Part shown: piece after piece, positions 40,233 through 51,540 of the stretch | Layout: each line of letters opens with the position of its first letter | Position numbering within the stretch: position 1 is the first letter of the stretch | Assembly (NCBI RefSeq): GCF_029227915.1 | Contig: NC_079884.1 | Location: 2,544,001 to 2,608,000 of the forward strand | Length of the DNA stretch: 64,000 bases | Origin: Hydractinia symbiolongicarpus | Taxonomy: Eukaryota > Cnidaria > Hydrozoa > Anthoathecata > Hydractiniidae | Direction of reading: 5' to 3' | Notes under the pieces: model-generated | What the model was told of the DNA's origin: nothing | Databases searched by the model: none | The model's input: the letters and a program-made list of their open reading frames with translations, nothing else | Program-made: the position numbers and the translations under genes

Positions 40233-42740
40233 GATATTACTAGGTTGCATCGCTTCTAAAAGTGAAACGCTTGACTGTGGGACTTAATTGTACTGATTTT
40301 GGACTTTGACCTTATAAATGTGATAAAAGGGCCAATTGGACTCCAAGGTATAACATTCTTCTTAATTTGACATGATTGCCGGAACTCAGCGATTACACTG
40401 GGCGCTGTGGTAGCGCTTCATTTAAAATTTAGATGAATAAGTCATTCTTTACTGTGGGACCAATCCTAGCCGTTAGTGCGCGCTGAAGAAATAGAGACAG
40501 TCTCAAAAACTACGTTTCAATGACTTTCTAACAGTGTCAATCAGTTTGAGTTACAACGGTTGGGTCACATATTCGTACCAACATAAATTTAGCGATATTT
40601 GTCAGACAATACTAGGTTGCATCGCTTCTAACAGTGAAACGATTGACTGTGGGACTTAATTGAACAAACTTTAGACTGTGACCTTATAAATGTTATAAGT
40701 GAGACTATTGGACTCCAAGATATAACATTCTTTTTAATTTGACATGATTGTGGGAAATTAACGATTACATCAGGCTCTGTGGTAGCGCTTTATTTAAAAA
40801 TTTAGACAAATAAATCTTTTCCTACTGTGGGACCAATCCTAGCCGTTACTTCGCGCTGACGAAATAGGGACAGTATCCAAAAATACATCTCACTGACTTT
40901 CTAACGGTGTCAGTCCGTTTGAATTACAACGGTTGGGTCACATATTCGTACCAACATGTATTTAGCGATATTTTTTCTGATATTACTATGTTGCATCGCT
41001 TTTAACAGTAAAACGATTGACTGTGGGATTTAATTGAACTAACTTCGGACTGTGACCTGTTAAATGTGATAAATGACACAATGGGACTAGAAGAAATAAC
41101 ATTCTTCTTAATTTGACGTGATTGCCTGAACTCAGCGATTACATTGGGCGCTGTGGGAGCGCTTCATTTAAAAATTTAGATAAAAAAAGTCATTCTTTAC
41201 TGTGGGACCAATCCTACCCGTTATTACGCGCTGAAGAAATAGCGACAGTTTCCAAAACTACATCTCACTGACTTTCTAACGGTGTCAATCCGTTTAGGTT
41301 ACAACAGTTGGGTCACATATTCATACCAACATGTATTTAGCGATAATTTTCTGATATTACTAGGTTGCATCGATTTTAACAGTGAAACGACTGACTCTGG
41401 GACTTAATTGAACTGATTTTGGACTGTGACCTTATAAATGTGATAAATGAGCCAGTTTGACTACAAGAAATAACATTCTTCTTAACTTGACATGATTGCC
41501 TCAACTCAGCGATTACATTGGGCGCGGTGGTAGCGTTTCATTTAAAAAATTAGATGAATAAAACATTCTTTACTGTGGGACCAATCCTAGCCGTTATCAC
41601 GCGCTGAAGAAATGGCGACAGTTCCAAAAACTACATTTCATTGTTTTTCGAACAGTATCAATCCGCTTCAGTTACAACAGTTGCGTCACATATTCGTACC
41701 AACATGTACTTATCGATAGTATTCGGATATTACTAGGTTGCATCGCTTTTGACAGTGAAACGTTTGACTGCGGGACTTAATTGAACTGATTTTGGACTTT
41801 GACCTTATAAATGTGATAAATGAGCCATTTTGACTACAACAAATAACATTCTTTTTAATTTGACATGATTGCTGGAATTCAGCGATTACACTGGACCCTG
41901 TGGAAGCGATTAATTTAAAAATTTAGATAAATAAGTTATTTTTACTGTGGGACCAATCCTAGCCGTTAGCGGGCGCTGAAAATATAGAGACAGTTTCAAA
42001 AATCCATTTCATTGACTTTCTAACGGTGTCATTCCGTTTGCGTTACAACGGTTGCGTCCCACATTCGTACCAACATGTATTTAGTGATTTTCTTCCGATA
42101 TTACTAAGTTTTATCGCTTTCAACTGTGAAGCGATTGACGGTGGGAATAGATTGAACTGATTCTGGCCTGTGACCTTATAATATGATAAATGAGCCAAGT
42201 CTCCAAGGAATAACATTCTTCTTAATTTGACATGATTGCTGGAATTCAGCGATTACATTAGACTCTGTGGTAGCGCTTTATTTAAAAATTTAGATACATA
42301 GGTCTTTTCTTACTGTGGGACCAATGCTAGCCGTTAGCGCGCGCTGAAAATATAGAGACAGTTTCAAAAACTCCATTTCATTGAATTTCTAACGGTGTCA
42401 ATCCGTTTGAGTTACAACGGTTGCGCCACACATTCGTACCAACATGTATTTAGTGACTTTTTTTCGACATTACTAAGTTGTATCGCTTTCAAGAGTAAAA
42501 CGATTGACTGTGGGTCTTAATTGAACTGATTCTGGACTGTGAGCTTATAAATGTGATAAATGAGCCAATTGGTCTCCAAGGAAAAAACTTCCTTTTTAAT
42601 TTGACATGATTGCTGGAATTCAGCGATTACATCAGGCTCTGTGGTAGCGCTTATTTACAAATTTAGATGAATAAGTCATTCTTTACTGTGGGACCAATCC
42701 TTGCCGTTATTGCGCGCTGAAGAAATAGCGACAGTTTCAA
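40233..42740. repeat. Shortened copy of the 9-mer (about 7 monomers)
   Basis: The offset to the fuller copy falls in steps: 3351 at 40233, 2976 at 40662 ('gaacaaactttagac') and about 2604 at 41965 ('gttagcgggcgctg'). Each step is one monomer, so this copy has lost two separate monomers. One lost monomer is the type with 'gtagctcttc' (about 38184 in the fuller copy). At that point 'gtgggagcgcttc' follows directly in this copy. Similarity ends near 42740. Confidence 0.7.
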
Positions 42741-43200
42741 AAACTACATTTCATTGACTTTCTAACGGTGTCAATTCTTTCGAGTTACAACGGTTGCGTC
42801 ACATATTCGTACCAACATGTATTTAGCGATAGTATTCGGATATTACTAGGTTGCATCGCTTCTAAATGTGAAACGTTTGATTGTGGGACTTAATTGTACT
42901 GATTTTGGACTTTGACCTTATAAATGTGATTAAAGAGCCAATTGGACTCCAAGGTATAACATTCTTCTTAATTTGATATGATGGCCAGAACTCAGCGATT
43001 ACACTGGGCGCTGTGGTAGCGCTTCATTTAAAAATTTAGATGAATAAGTCATTCTTTACTGTGGGGCCAATCCTGGCCGTTAGCACGCGCTGAATAAATA
43101 AGAACAGTTTCAAAGACTACATTTCAAGGAGCGTTCTAGCGGTGCAAATTCGTTTGAGTTAGAACGGTTCCGTCACATATTCGTACCAACATGTATTTAG

Positions 43201-43944
43201 CGATAGTATTCGGATATTACTATGCTGCATCGCTTCTAACAGTGAAACGTTTGACTGTGGGACTTAATTGAACTGGTTTTGAACTTTGACCTTATAAATG
43301 TGATAAATGAGCAAGTTTGACTCCAAGAAATAACATTCTTTTTAGTTTGACATGATTGTGGGAAATCAGCGATTACATCAGGCTCTGTGGTAGCGCTTAT
43401 TTACAAGTTTAGATGAATAAGTCATTCTTTACTGTGGGACCAATCCTTGCCGTTATCGCGCGCTGAAGAAATAGCGACAGTTTCAAAAGCTACATTTCAT
43501 TGACTTTCTAACGTTGTCAATTCGTTTGAGTTACAACGGTTGCGTCACATATTCGTACCAACATGTATTTAGCGATAGTATTCGGATATTACTATGCTGC
43601 ATCGCTTCTAACAGTGAAACGTTTGACTGTGGGACTTAATTGAACTGGTTTTGAACTTTGACCTTATAAATGTGATAAATGAGCAAGTTTGACTCCAAGA
43701 AATAACATTCTTTTTAGTTTGACATGATTGTGGGAAATCAGCGATTACATCAGGCTCTGTGGTAGCGCTTATTTACAAGTTTAGATGAATAAGTCATTCT
43801 TTACTGTGGGACCAATCCTTGCCGTTATCGCGCGCTGAAGAAATAGCGACAGTTTCAGAAACTACATTTCATTGACTTTCTAACGGTGTCAATTCGTTTG
43901 AGTTACAACGGTTGCGTCACATATTCGTACCAACATGTATTTAG
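43201..43944. repeat. Single-monomer tandem duplication (372 bp x 2)
   Basis: Two adjacent monomers, 43201-43572 and 43573-43944, are nearly identical. They share the rare combination 'tatgctgcatcgc', 'aactggttttgaactttg', 'gagcaagtttgactcc' and 'ttacaagtttagatg'. Differences include 'caaaagctac' against 'cagaaactac' and 'aacgttgtc' against 'aacggtgtc'. The pair lies just upstream of the LINE insertion. Confidence 0.8.
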
Positions 43945-44220
43945 CGATAGTATTCGGATATTACTAGGTTGCATCGCTTCTAAAAAATGAAACGTTTGAT
44001 TGTGGGACTTAATTGTACTGATTTTGGACTTTGACCATATAAATGTGATAAAAGAGCCAATTGGACTCCAAGGTATAACATTCTTCTTAATTTGACATGA
44101 TTGCCAGAACTCAGCGATTACACTGGGCGCTGGGGTAGCGCTTCATTTAAAAGTTTAGATGAATAAGTCATTCTTTACTGTGGGGACAATCCTAGCCGTT
44201 AGTGCGCGCTGAAGAAATAG

Positions 44221-44224
44221 AGAC
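44221..44224. repeat. Candidate target-site duplication, 5' copy (agac)
   Basis: These four bases are the last satellite bases before the LINE sequence begins. The same four bases recur at 46796-46799 at the far junction. Four bases is short for target-primed reverse transcription. The 3' copy overlaps the (AAG)n tail, so chance microhomology cannot be excluded. Confidence 0.5.
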
Positions 44225-44323
44225 CTAAAAAACTTAGTCAAAGACAAAACATGTTTTGCAAGTGAACAAGGAACATCAATTGATGTTATTTTAACAAATA
44301 AACAAAGGTCTTTTCAAAACACT

Positions 44324-46639
44324 ATGGTTACTGAGACTGGACTCAGTGACCATCATCTGATGATTACAACTTTCCTAAGATCTCATCTGGTAAGATTGAA
44401 ACCAAAACTAATTGTTTATAGAAGTAACAGAAAGTTTGATAAGAGAAAGTTTCTTTCTGATGTTAGGAATACACGTTTTGATTTTAATGAAAATGACCCT
44501 GCTTCAAATTACGACCACTTGACAAAAACGTTTAGTTCTATTATTGAAAAGCATGCCCCGTTAAAACAGAAACTGCTCAGGGGAAATGAAGCACCTTTTA
44601 TGAATAAAGAACTTAGGCAAGCCATTTATACCAGGTCAAGATTTAAAAACCGATACAATAAAGATCCTACTGAAGAAAACAAGATTAACTATAAAAAACA
44701 ACGAAATAAGTGTGTTGGACTCAGAAAGAAAGCCATAAAAATGTATTTTAAAAATGTTATAGATTCTGGGATTGTAGAAAATAAAACTTTTTGGAAAACT
44801 ATTAAGCCGTTTATAACCAATAAAAGTGGTTTGAACAATGATAACATTATGATTATCAAAGATGGTGCTCAGATAACCAATGACAGTGAGCTTGCTGAAT
44901 TATTTAATGAACACTATATTAACATTGTAGAAAAAAGTAGTGGAACCAAGCCAATATCAATTGATTATCGAAATTCCTTAGACAAAGAGAGACTAATTAA
45001 TGAGATAATTAAAACATACGAGAGTCATCCGAGTATTGTCAAAATTAAAGCCTGCAACGAAAATATAAATTTTTTTAACTTTGAGGAGGTAGATGACAAC
45101 ACAATCAAAAAACTTTTTACTAATTTAAACATAAATTCCTCTCCAGGTAGAGACAAAATACACCCAAAGCTTGTGAAGTTAGCTAGTGAATATCTGATTG
45201 GCCCATTGAAAAATGCTATAAACAGCAGCATAAAATTGAATATTTTTCCCGATGGAGCCAAACGTGCAACGGTAGCACCTCTTGACAAAGGAGGCAAAGA
45301 CAAACATAGCATTAAAAATTTTAGACCTGTCAGTGTGTTGAATGTATTTTCAAAATTCTATGAAAACATAATGAAGGATCAAATCATGTCTTTCATAGAA
45401 TCGAAACTTTCAATATTTTTGTCAGCCTATCGGAAAAACTATAACACACAGCATGTCTTAATTCGTTTACTAGAAGAATGGAAAAAAAAACTTGATAAGA
45501 ATTACGTGGTTGGTGCAGTCTTAATGGATCTATCAAAAGCATTCGATTGTGTGCCACATGATTTACTAATCGCTAAACTTGAGGCATATGGATTTGAAAT
45601 TAATGCCCTGAAATTTGTCCTGTCATACCTAACAAATAGAGAACAATCTACTCGTATAAACGGACACTACAGTCTTTTCCAAATGATTCTTTCAGGCGTG
45701 CCGCAAGGATCAATCTTAGGCCCGATAATTTTTAATATTTTTCTTAACGATATTTTTCTTTTTATAACCAGAAGTGACCTACACAACTATGCTGATGATA
45801 ATACATTGTCAAGCTTTTCCAATTCAATTCCAAACCTCATTAAAATTTTAGAAGGTGAGTCTGAGCAGGCGTTAGCATGGCTACATGAAAATAAAATGAT
45901 TGCTAACCCTGACAAATTTCAATGCATTATAATCAGCAAAGATAGGATAGAAAACACAAGTAGTAAACTGATAAGAATCGGAGATAAAAACATATATTCG
46001 CAAGACACAGTCAAACTGTTAGGAGTTAAAATTGACAATAACCTTAGATTTGATCAGCACTTAAATGAGGTTTGCAAGAAAGCATCTGCGCAACTAAATG
46101 CTTTGTATAGATTTAAAAACATACTTCCTTTTAAAGCTAAGAGTGTCTTAGCAGAAAGTTTTGTGTATTCAAACTTTAACTACTGTCCACTTATTTGGAA
46201 TTTCTCATCTTCAAAATCACTTTCTAGGGTCGAAAAACTCCATAAGCGAGCCCTAAAATTTGTAGATAGCGGATATTCAGAGAGAAAAGAAAGGTACATT
46301 TCTACCAAGAACAAAAGTAACTACATGAAAATTATGCGAATACGAAATCTATGTATAGAGATTTTTAAATCTCTTAATAATTTAAATCCGCCATTTATGT
46401 TAGACATCTTTCAACGCAGCGAAACAAACAGGCCAGTACGAAGTCAATATTTAAATAATCTTAAAACATTGAACTTTAATACAAAAAATTTTGGGGAAAA
46501 ATGTCTTCGCTCATTGGGGCCTAAAATTTGGAATACTTTACCTTCCGAATTGAAAAGTTGTAACAGCCTTAAAAAATTTAAAACGAAACTAAAGGAGTAT
46601 GATTTCAGTCACTCGGTCTATTTAAATATTTTTTCTTAA
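44324..46639 (+). CDS. LINE reverse transcriptase, 5'-partial (endonuclease remnant + RT)
   Basis: This frame of 771 codons has no internal stop. It encodes the C-terminal part of a LINE polyprotein that copies element RNA into DNA at a nicked target. The ATG used here is only the first one available. The frame is open back to 44213, and element-derived codons from 44225 encode an endonuclease tail with 'GTSIDVILTN', so the true start was lost by 5' truncation. Visible motifs are TGLSDHH at residues 5-11 (endonuclease catalytic His region), SSPGRDKIHP at 272-281, FRPVSVLN near 333-340, and box A MDLSKAFD at 401-408 with catalytic Asp402. Also present are GVPQGSILGP at 458-467 and the YADD box at 489-492 with Asp491 and Asp492. 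The C-terminal part has NYCPLIWN, RVEKLHKRAL and LGPKIWNTLP, typical of Jockey/CR1-like proteins in invertebrates. All three catalytic Asp residues are intact, which suggests a young copy. With most of the endonuclease missing it should not retrotranspose autonomously. No promoter is visible. Confidence 0.9.
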   Translation: MVTETGLSDHHLMITTFLRSHLVRLKPKLIVYRSNRKFDKRKFLSDVRNTRFDFNENDPASNYDHLTKTFSSIIEKHAPLKQKLLRGNEAPFMNKELRQAIYTRSRFKNRYNKDPTEENKINYKKQRNKCVGLRKKAIKMYFKNVIDSGIVENKTFWKTIKPFITNKSGLNNDNIMIIKDGAQITNDSELAELFNEHYINIVEKSSGTKPISIDYRNSLDKERLINEIIKTYESHPSIVKIKACNENINFFNFEEVDDNTIKKLFTNLNINSSPGRDKIHPKLVKLASEYLIGPLKNAINSSIKLNIFPDGAKRATVAPLDKGGKDKHSIKNFRPVSVLNVFSKFYENIMKDQIMSFIESKLSIFLSAYRKNYNTQHVLIRLLEEWKKKLDKNYVVGAVLMDLSKAFDCVPHDLLIAKLEAYGFEINALKFVLSYLTNREQSTRINGHYSLFQMILSGVPQGSILGPIIFNIFLNDIFLFITRSDLHNYADDNTLSSFSNSIPNLIKILEGESEQALAWLHENKMIANPDKFQCIIISKDRIENTSSKLIRIGDKNIYSQDTVKLLGVKIDNNLRFDQHLNEVCKKASAQLNALYRFKNILPFKAKSVLAESFVYSNFNYCPLIWNFSSSKSLSRVEKLHKRALKFVDSGYSERKERYISTKNKSNYMKIMRIRNLCIEIFKSLNNLNPPFMLDIFQRSETNRPVRSQYLNNLKTLNFNTKNFGEKCLRSLGPKIWNTLPSELKSCNSLKKFKTKLKEYDFSHSVYLNIFS

Positions 46640-46782
46640 TTTTTATACATTTTTCATAAAACCATAAACAAATTTTTGTCGGATTTGATTAGTTTCCTGT
46701 ATATTTATAAGTATGTATTTATTTATTTTTTTATATCAGGAAGCTATATGTACATAGTTATTTCTCCGACGTTAAATAAATT
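46640..46782 (+). other. LINE 3' untranslated region
   Basis: This is the A/T-rich stretch between the RT stop codon and the simple-repeat tail. It contains an AATAAA polyadenylation-type hexamer at 46775-46780, only two bases before the tail. In LINEs this region normally carries the sequence recognised by the element's own reverse transcriptase; no specific hairpin was resolved by eye. It shows no similarity to the satellite. Confidence 0.7.
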
Positions 46783-46797
46783 AAGAAGAAGAAGAAG
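46783..46797 (+). repeat. (AAG)5 simple-repeat 3' tail of the LINE
   Basis: Five AAG units end the element in place of a poly(A) tail. Short microsatellite-like tails are known from CR1/L2-like LINEs and support assignment near that group over poly(A)-tailed L1. The last two bases overlap the candidate target duplication, so the exact 3' boundary is ambiguous by about two bases. Confidence 0.75.
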
Positions 46798-46799
46798 AC
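46796..46799. repeat. Candidate target-site duplication, 3' copy (agac)
   Basis: This matches 44221-44224. The satellite continues immediately after it with 'agtctcaaaaac', as in empty copies of the site. The first two bases could equally belong to the AAG tail. Confidence 0.5.
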
Positions 46800-49700
46800 A
46801 GTCTCAAAAACTACGTTTCAATGACTTTCTAACAGTGTCAATCAGTTTGAGTTACAACGGTTGGGTCACATATTCGTACCAACATAAATTTAGCGATATT
46901 TGTCAGATAATACTAGGTTGCATCGCTTCTAACAGTGAAACGATTGACTGTGGGACTTAATTGAAGTAACTTTGGACTTTGACCTGATAAATGTTATAAG
47001 TGAGACAATTGGACTCCAAGAAGTAACATTCTTTTTAATTTGACATGAATGTGGGAAATTAGCGATTACATCAGGCTCTGTGGTAGCGCTTTATTTAAAA
47101 ATTTAGATAAATAAATCTTTTCCTACTGTGAGATTAATCCTGGCCGTTAGCACCCGCTGAATAAATAGGAAAGCTCCAAAGACTACATTTCGATGAACTT
47201 TCTAGCGGTATAAATCCGTTTGAGTTACAACAGTTGCGTCACATATTCATACCAACATGTACTTAGCGATAGCATTCGGATATTACTAGGTTGCATCGCT
47301 TTTAACAGTGAAACGTTTGACTGTGGGACTTAATTGAACTGATTTTGGACTTTGACCTTATAAATGTGATAAATGAGCCAGTTTGACTACAAGAAATAAC
47401 ATTCTTCTTAACTTGACATGATTGCCGGAACTCAGCGATTACACTGGGTGCTGTGGTAGCGCTTTATTTAAAAATTAAGATAAATAAGTCATTTTTTACT
47501 GTAGGACCAATCCTAGCCGTTATCGCGCGCTGAAGAAATTGCGACAATTTCAAAAACTACATTTCATTGACTTTCTAACAGTATCAATCCGCTTCAGTTT
47601 CAACAGTTGCGTCACCTATTCGTACCAACATGTACTTATCGATAGTATTCGGATATTAATAGGTTGCATCGCTTTTGACAGTGAAACGTTTGACTGCGGG
47701 ACTTAATTGAACTAACTTTTGACTGTGACCTGTTAAATGTGATAAATGAGACAATGGGACTCCAAGAAATAACATTCTTCTTAATTTGACGTGATTGCCT
47801 GAACTCAGCGATTACATTGGGCGCTGTGGTAGCGCTTTATTTAAAAATTAAGATAAATAAGTCATTTTTTACTGTGGGACCAATCCTAGCCCTTATCGCG
47901 CGCTGAAGAAATAGGGACAGTTTCAAAAACTACATCTCACTGACTTTCTAACTGTGTCAATCCGTTTAGGTTACAACAGTTGGGTCACATATTCATACCA
48001 ACATGTATTTAGCGATATTTTTCTGATATTACTAGGTTGCATCGATTTTAACAGTGAAATGACTGACTCTGGGACTTAATTGAACTGATTTTGGACTGTG
48101 ACCTTATAAATGTGATAAATGAGCCAGTTTGACTACAAGAAATAACATTCTTCTTAACTTGACATGATTGCCTCAACTCAGCGATTACATTGGGCGCTGT
48201 GGTAGCGCTTCATTTAAAAAATTAGATGAATAAGTCATTCTTTACTGTGGGACCAATCCTAGCCGTTATCACGCGCTGAAGAAATGGCGACAGTTCCAAA
48301 AACTACATTTTATTGTTTTTCGAACAGTATCAATCCGCTTCAGTTACAACAGTTGCGTCACATATTCGTACCAACATGTACTTATCGATAGTATTCGGAT
48401 ATTAATAGGTTGCATCGCTTTTGACAGTGAAACGTTTGACTGCGGGACTTAATTGAACTGATTTTGGACTTTGACCAGATAAATGTAATAAATGAGCCAA
48501 TTTGACTACAAGAAATAACATTCTTCTTAACTTGACATGATTGCTGGAACTGAGCGATTACACTGGGCGCTGTGGTAGCGCTTTATTTAAAAATTAAGAT
48601 AAATAAGTCATTTTTTACTGTGGGACCAATCCTAGCCGTTAGTTTGCGTTGAAGAAATAGAGACAGTTTTAAAAACTACATTTCATTGACTTTCTAACGG
48701 TGTCAGTCCGTTTGAGTTACAACGATTGGGTCACATGTTCCTACCAACATGTAATTTGCGATATGTTTCTGATAGTACTAGGTTGCATCGCTTTTAACAG
48801 TGAAACGATTGACTCTGGGACTTAATTGAACTGATTTTGGACTGTGACCTTATAAATGTTATAAGTGAGACAATTGGACTCCAAGAAAAAACATTCTTCT
48901 TAATTTGGCATGATTGCAGGAACTCAGCGATTACACTGGTCGCTGTGGTAGCGCTTCATTTAAAAATTTAGATAAATAAATCATTTTTTACTGTGGGACC
49001 AATCCTAGCCGTTAGTGCGCGCTGAAGAAATAGCGACAGTTTCAAAACCTACATCTCACTGACTTTCTAACGGTGTCAGTCCTTTTGAATTACAACGGTT
49101 GGGTCACATATTCGTACCAACATGCATTTAGCGATATTTTTTCTGATATTACTATGTTGCATCGCTTTTAACAGTAAAACGATTGACTGTGGGATTTAAT
49201 TGAACTAACTTTGGACTGTGACCTGTTAAATGTGATAAATGAGACAATGGGACTAGAAGAAATAACATTCTTCTTAATTTGACGTGATTGCCTGAACTCA
49301 GCGATTACATTGGGCGCTGTGGTAGCTCTTCATTTAAAAATTTAGATAATTAAGTCATTCTTTACTGTGGGACCAATCCTAGCCCTTATCGCGCGCTGAA
49401 GAAATAGCGACAGTTTCAAAAACTACATCTCACTGACTTTCTAACTGTGTCAATCCGTTTAGGTTACAACAGTTGGGTCACATATTCATACCAACATGTA
49501 TTTAGCGATATTTTTCTGATATTACTAGGTTGCATCGATTTTAACAGTGAAATGACTGACTCTGGGACTTAATTGAACTGATTTTGGACTGTGACCTTAT
49601 AAATGTGATAAATGAGCCAGTTTGACTACAAGAAATAACATTCTTCTTAACTTGACATGATTGCCTCAACTCAGCGATTACATTGGGCGCTGTGGTAGCG

Positions 49701-51540
49701 CTTCATTTAAAAAATTAGATGAATAAGTCATTCTTTACTGTGGGACCAATCCTAGCCGTTATCACGCGCTGAAGAAATGGCGACAGTTCCAAAAACTACA
49801 TTTTATTGTTTTTCGAACAGTATCAATCCGCTTCAGTTACAACAGTTGCGTCACATATTCGTACCAACATGTACTTATCGATAGTATTCGGATATTACTA
49901 GGTTGCATCGCTTTTGACAGTGAAACGTTTGACTGCGGGACTTAATTGAACTGATTTTGGACTTTGACCTTATAAATGTGATAAATGAGCCATTTTGACT
50001 ACAAGAAATAACATTCTTTTTAATTTGACATGATTGCTGGAATTCAGCGATTACACTGGACCCTGTGGTAGCGATTCATTTAAAAATTTAGATAAATAAG
50101 TCATTTTTACGGTGGGACCAATCCTAGCCGTTAGCGCGCGCTGAAAATATAGAGACAGTTTCAAAAATCCATTTCATTGAATTTCTAACGGTGTCATTCC
50201 GTTTGCGTTACAACGGTTGCGTCCCACATTCGTACCAACATGTATTTAGTGATTTTCTTCCGATATTACTAAGTTTTATCGCTTTCAACTGTGAAACGAT
50301 TGACGGTGGGAATAGATTGAACTGATTCTGGACTGTGACCTTAAAATATGATAAATGAGCCAAGTCTCCAAGGAATAACATTCTTCTTAATTTGACATGA
50401 TTGCTGGAATTCAGCGATTACATTAGATTCTGTGGTAGCGCTTTATTTAAAAATTTAGATACATAGGTCTTTTCTTACTGTGGGACCAATGCTAGCCGTT
50501 AGCGCGCGCTGAAAATATAGAGACAGTTTCAAAAACTCCATTTCATTGAATTTCTAACAGTGTCAATCCGTTTGAGTTACAACGGTTGCGTCACACATTC
50601 GTACCAACATGTATTTAGTGACTTTTTTTCGACATTACTAAGTTGCATCGCTTTTAACAGTGAAACGTTTGACTGTGGGACTTAATTGAACTGATTTTGG
50701 ACAGTGACCTGTTAAATGTGATAAATGAGACAATTGGACTCCAAGAAATAACATTCTTTTTAATTTGACATGAATGTGGGAAATTAGCGATTACATCAGG
50801 CTCTGGGGTAGCGCTTTATTTACAAGCTTAGATAAATAAGTCTTTTCTTACTGTGGGACCAATCCTGGCCGTTAGCACGCGCTGAATAAATAAGAACAGT
50901 TTCAAAGACTACATTTCAAGGAACGTTCTAGCGGTGCAAATCCGTTTGAGTTAGAACGGTTCCGTCACATATTCGTACCAACATGTATTTAGCGATAGTA
51001 TTCGGATATTACTATGCTGCATCGCTTCTAACAGTGAAACGTTTGACTGTGGGACTTAATTGAACTGGTTTTGAACTTTGACATTATAAATGTGATAAAT
51101 GAGCAAGTTTGACTCCAAGAAATAACATTCTTTTTAGTTTGACATGATTGTGGGAAATCAGCGATTACACGGGGCGCTGTGGTAGCGCTTCATTTAAAAA
51201 TTTAGATAAAAAGTCATTCTTTACTGTGGGACCAATCCTAGCCGTTATCGCGCGCTGAAGAAATAGCGACAGTTTCAAAAACTACATCTCACTGACTTTC
51301 TAACGGTGTCAGTCCGTTTGAGTTACAACGGTCGCGTCACACATTCGTACCAACATGTGTTTAGTGATTTTCTTTCGATATTACTAGGTTGCATCGCTTC
51401 TAAAAGTGAAACGTTTGACTGTGGGACTTAATTGTACTGATTTTGGACTTTGACCTTATAAATGTGATAAAAGAGCCAATTGGACTCCAAGGTATAACAT
51501 TCTTCTTAATTTGACATGATTGCCGGAACTCAGCGATTAC

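Larger units (their letters stand above)
1..44224. repeat. Satellite DNA array, ~372 bp monomer (left arm)
   Basis: This is a continuous head-to-tail tandem array with no non-satellite insertion that I could see. The block 'cgtaccaacatgta' recurs with its last base near 360, 732, 1105, 1478, 1851, 2223 and 2592, a spacing of 369-373 bp, and this continues throughout. All monomers lie in the same orientation. The sequence is AT-rich with short GC-rich islands such as 'cgcgcgctga'. Monomers differ by substitutions and small indels and fall into recognisable variants, for example 'gggcgctgtgg', 'caggctctgtgg', 'ggaccctgtgg' and 'agactctgtgg' at the same position. No ORF longer than about 85 codons was seen, so no coding role is supported. 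Known arrays of this kind are centromeric, pericentromeric or subtelomeric; which applies here cannot be decided from sequence alone. The array extends past the left window edge. Confidence 0.97.
44225..46795 (+). mobile_element. 5'-truncated non-LTR retrotransposon (Jockey/CR1-like LINE)
   Basis: This is a single insertion inside a satellite monomer. It consists of the last part of an apurinic-type endonuclease domain, a full reverse transcriptase, the conserved C-terminal region of this group, a 3' untranslated region of about 150 bp and an (AAG)5 tail. There are no long terminal repeats and no terminal inverted repeats. The missing 5' portion, which would hold the 5' UTR, any ORF1 and most of the endonuclease, fits the incomplete reverse transcription typical of LINEs. 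The satellite flanks join perfectly when compared with uninterrupted monomers at about 37140, 58340 and 60204, so no target bases were lost. Assignment to the Jockey/CR1-like group rests on recognised protein motifs; the exact clade is uncertain. Confidence 0.9.

Noticed and set aside
45025-45312. 95-codon open frame antisense to the LINE
   Set aside because: It is a shadow of the reverse transcriptase frame. Its product has no recognisable features, and the sense strand is clearly coding here.
46676-46960. 94-codon plus-strand open frame across the LINE 3' end and satellite
   Set aside because: It begins in the LINE 3' UTR, reads through the AAG tail as an arginine run and continues into satellite. 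It is a junction artefact, not a gene.
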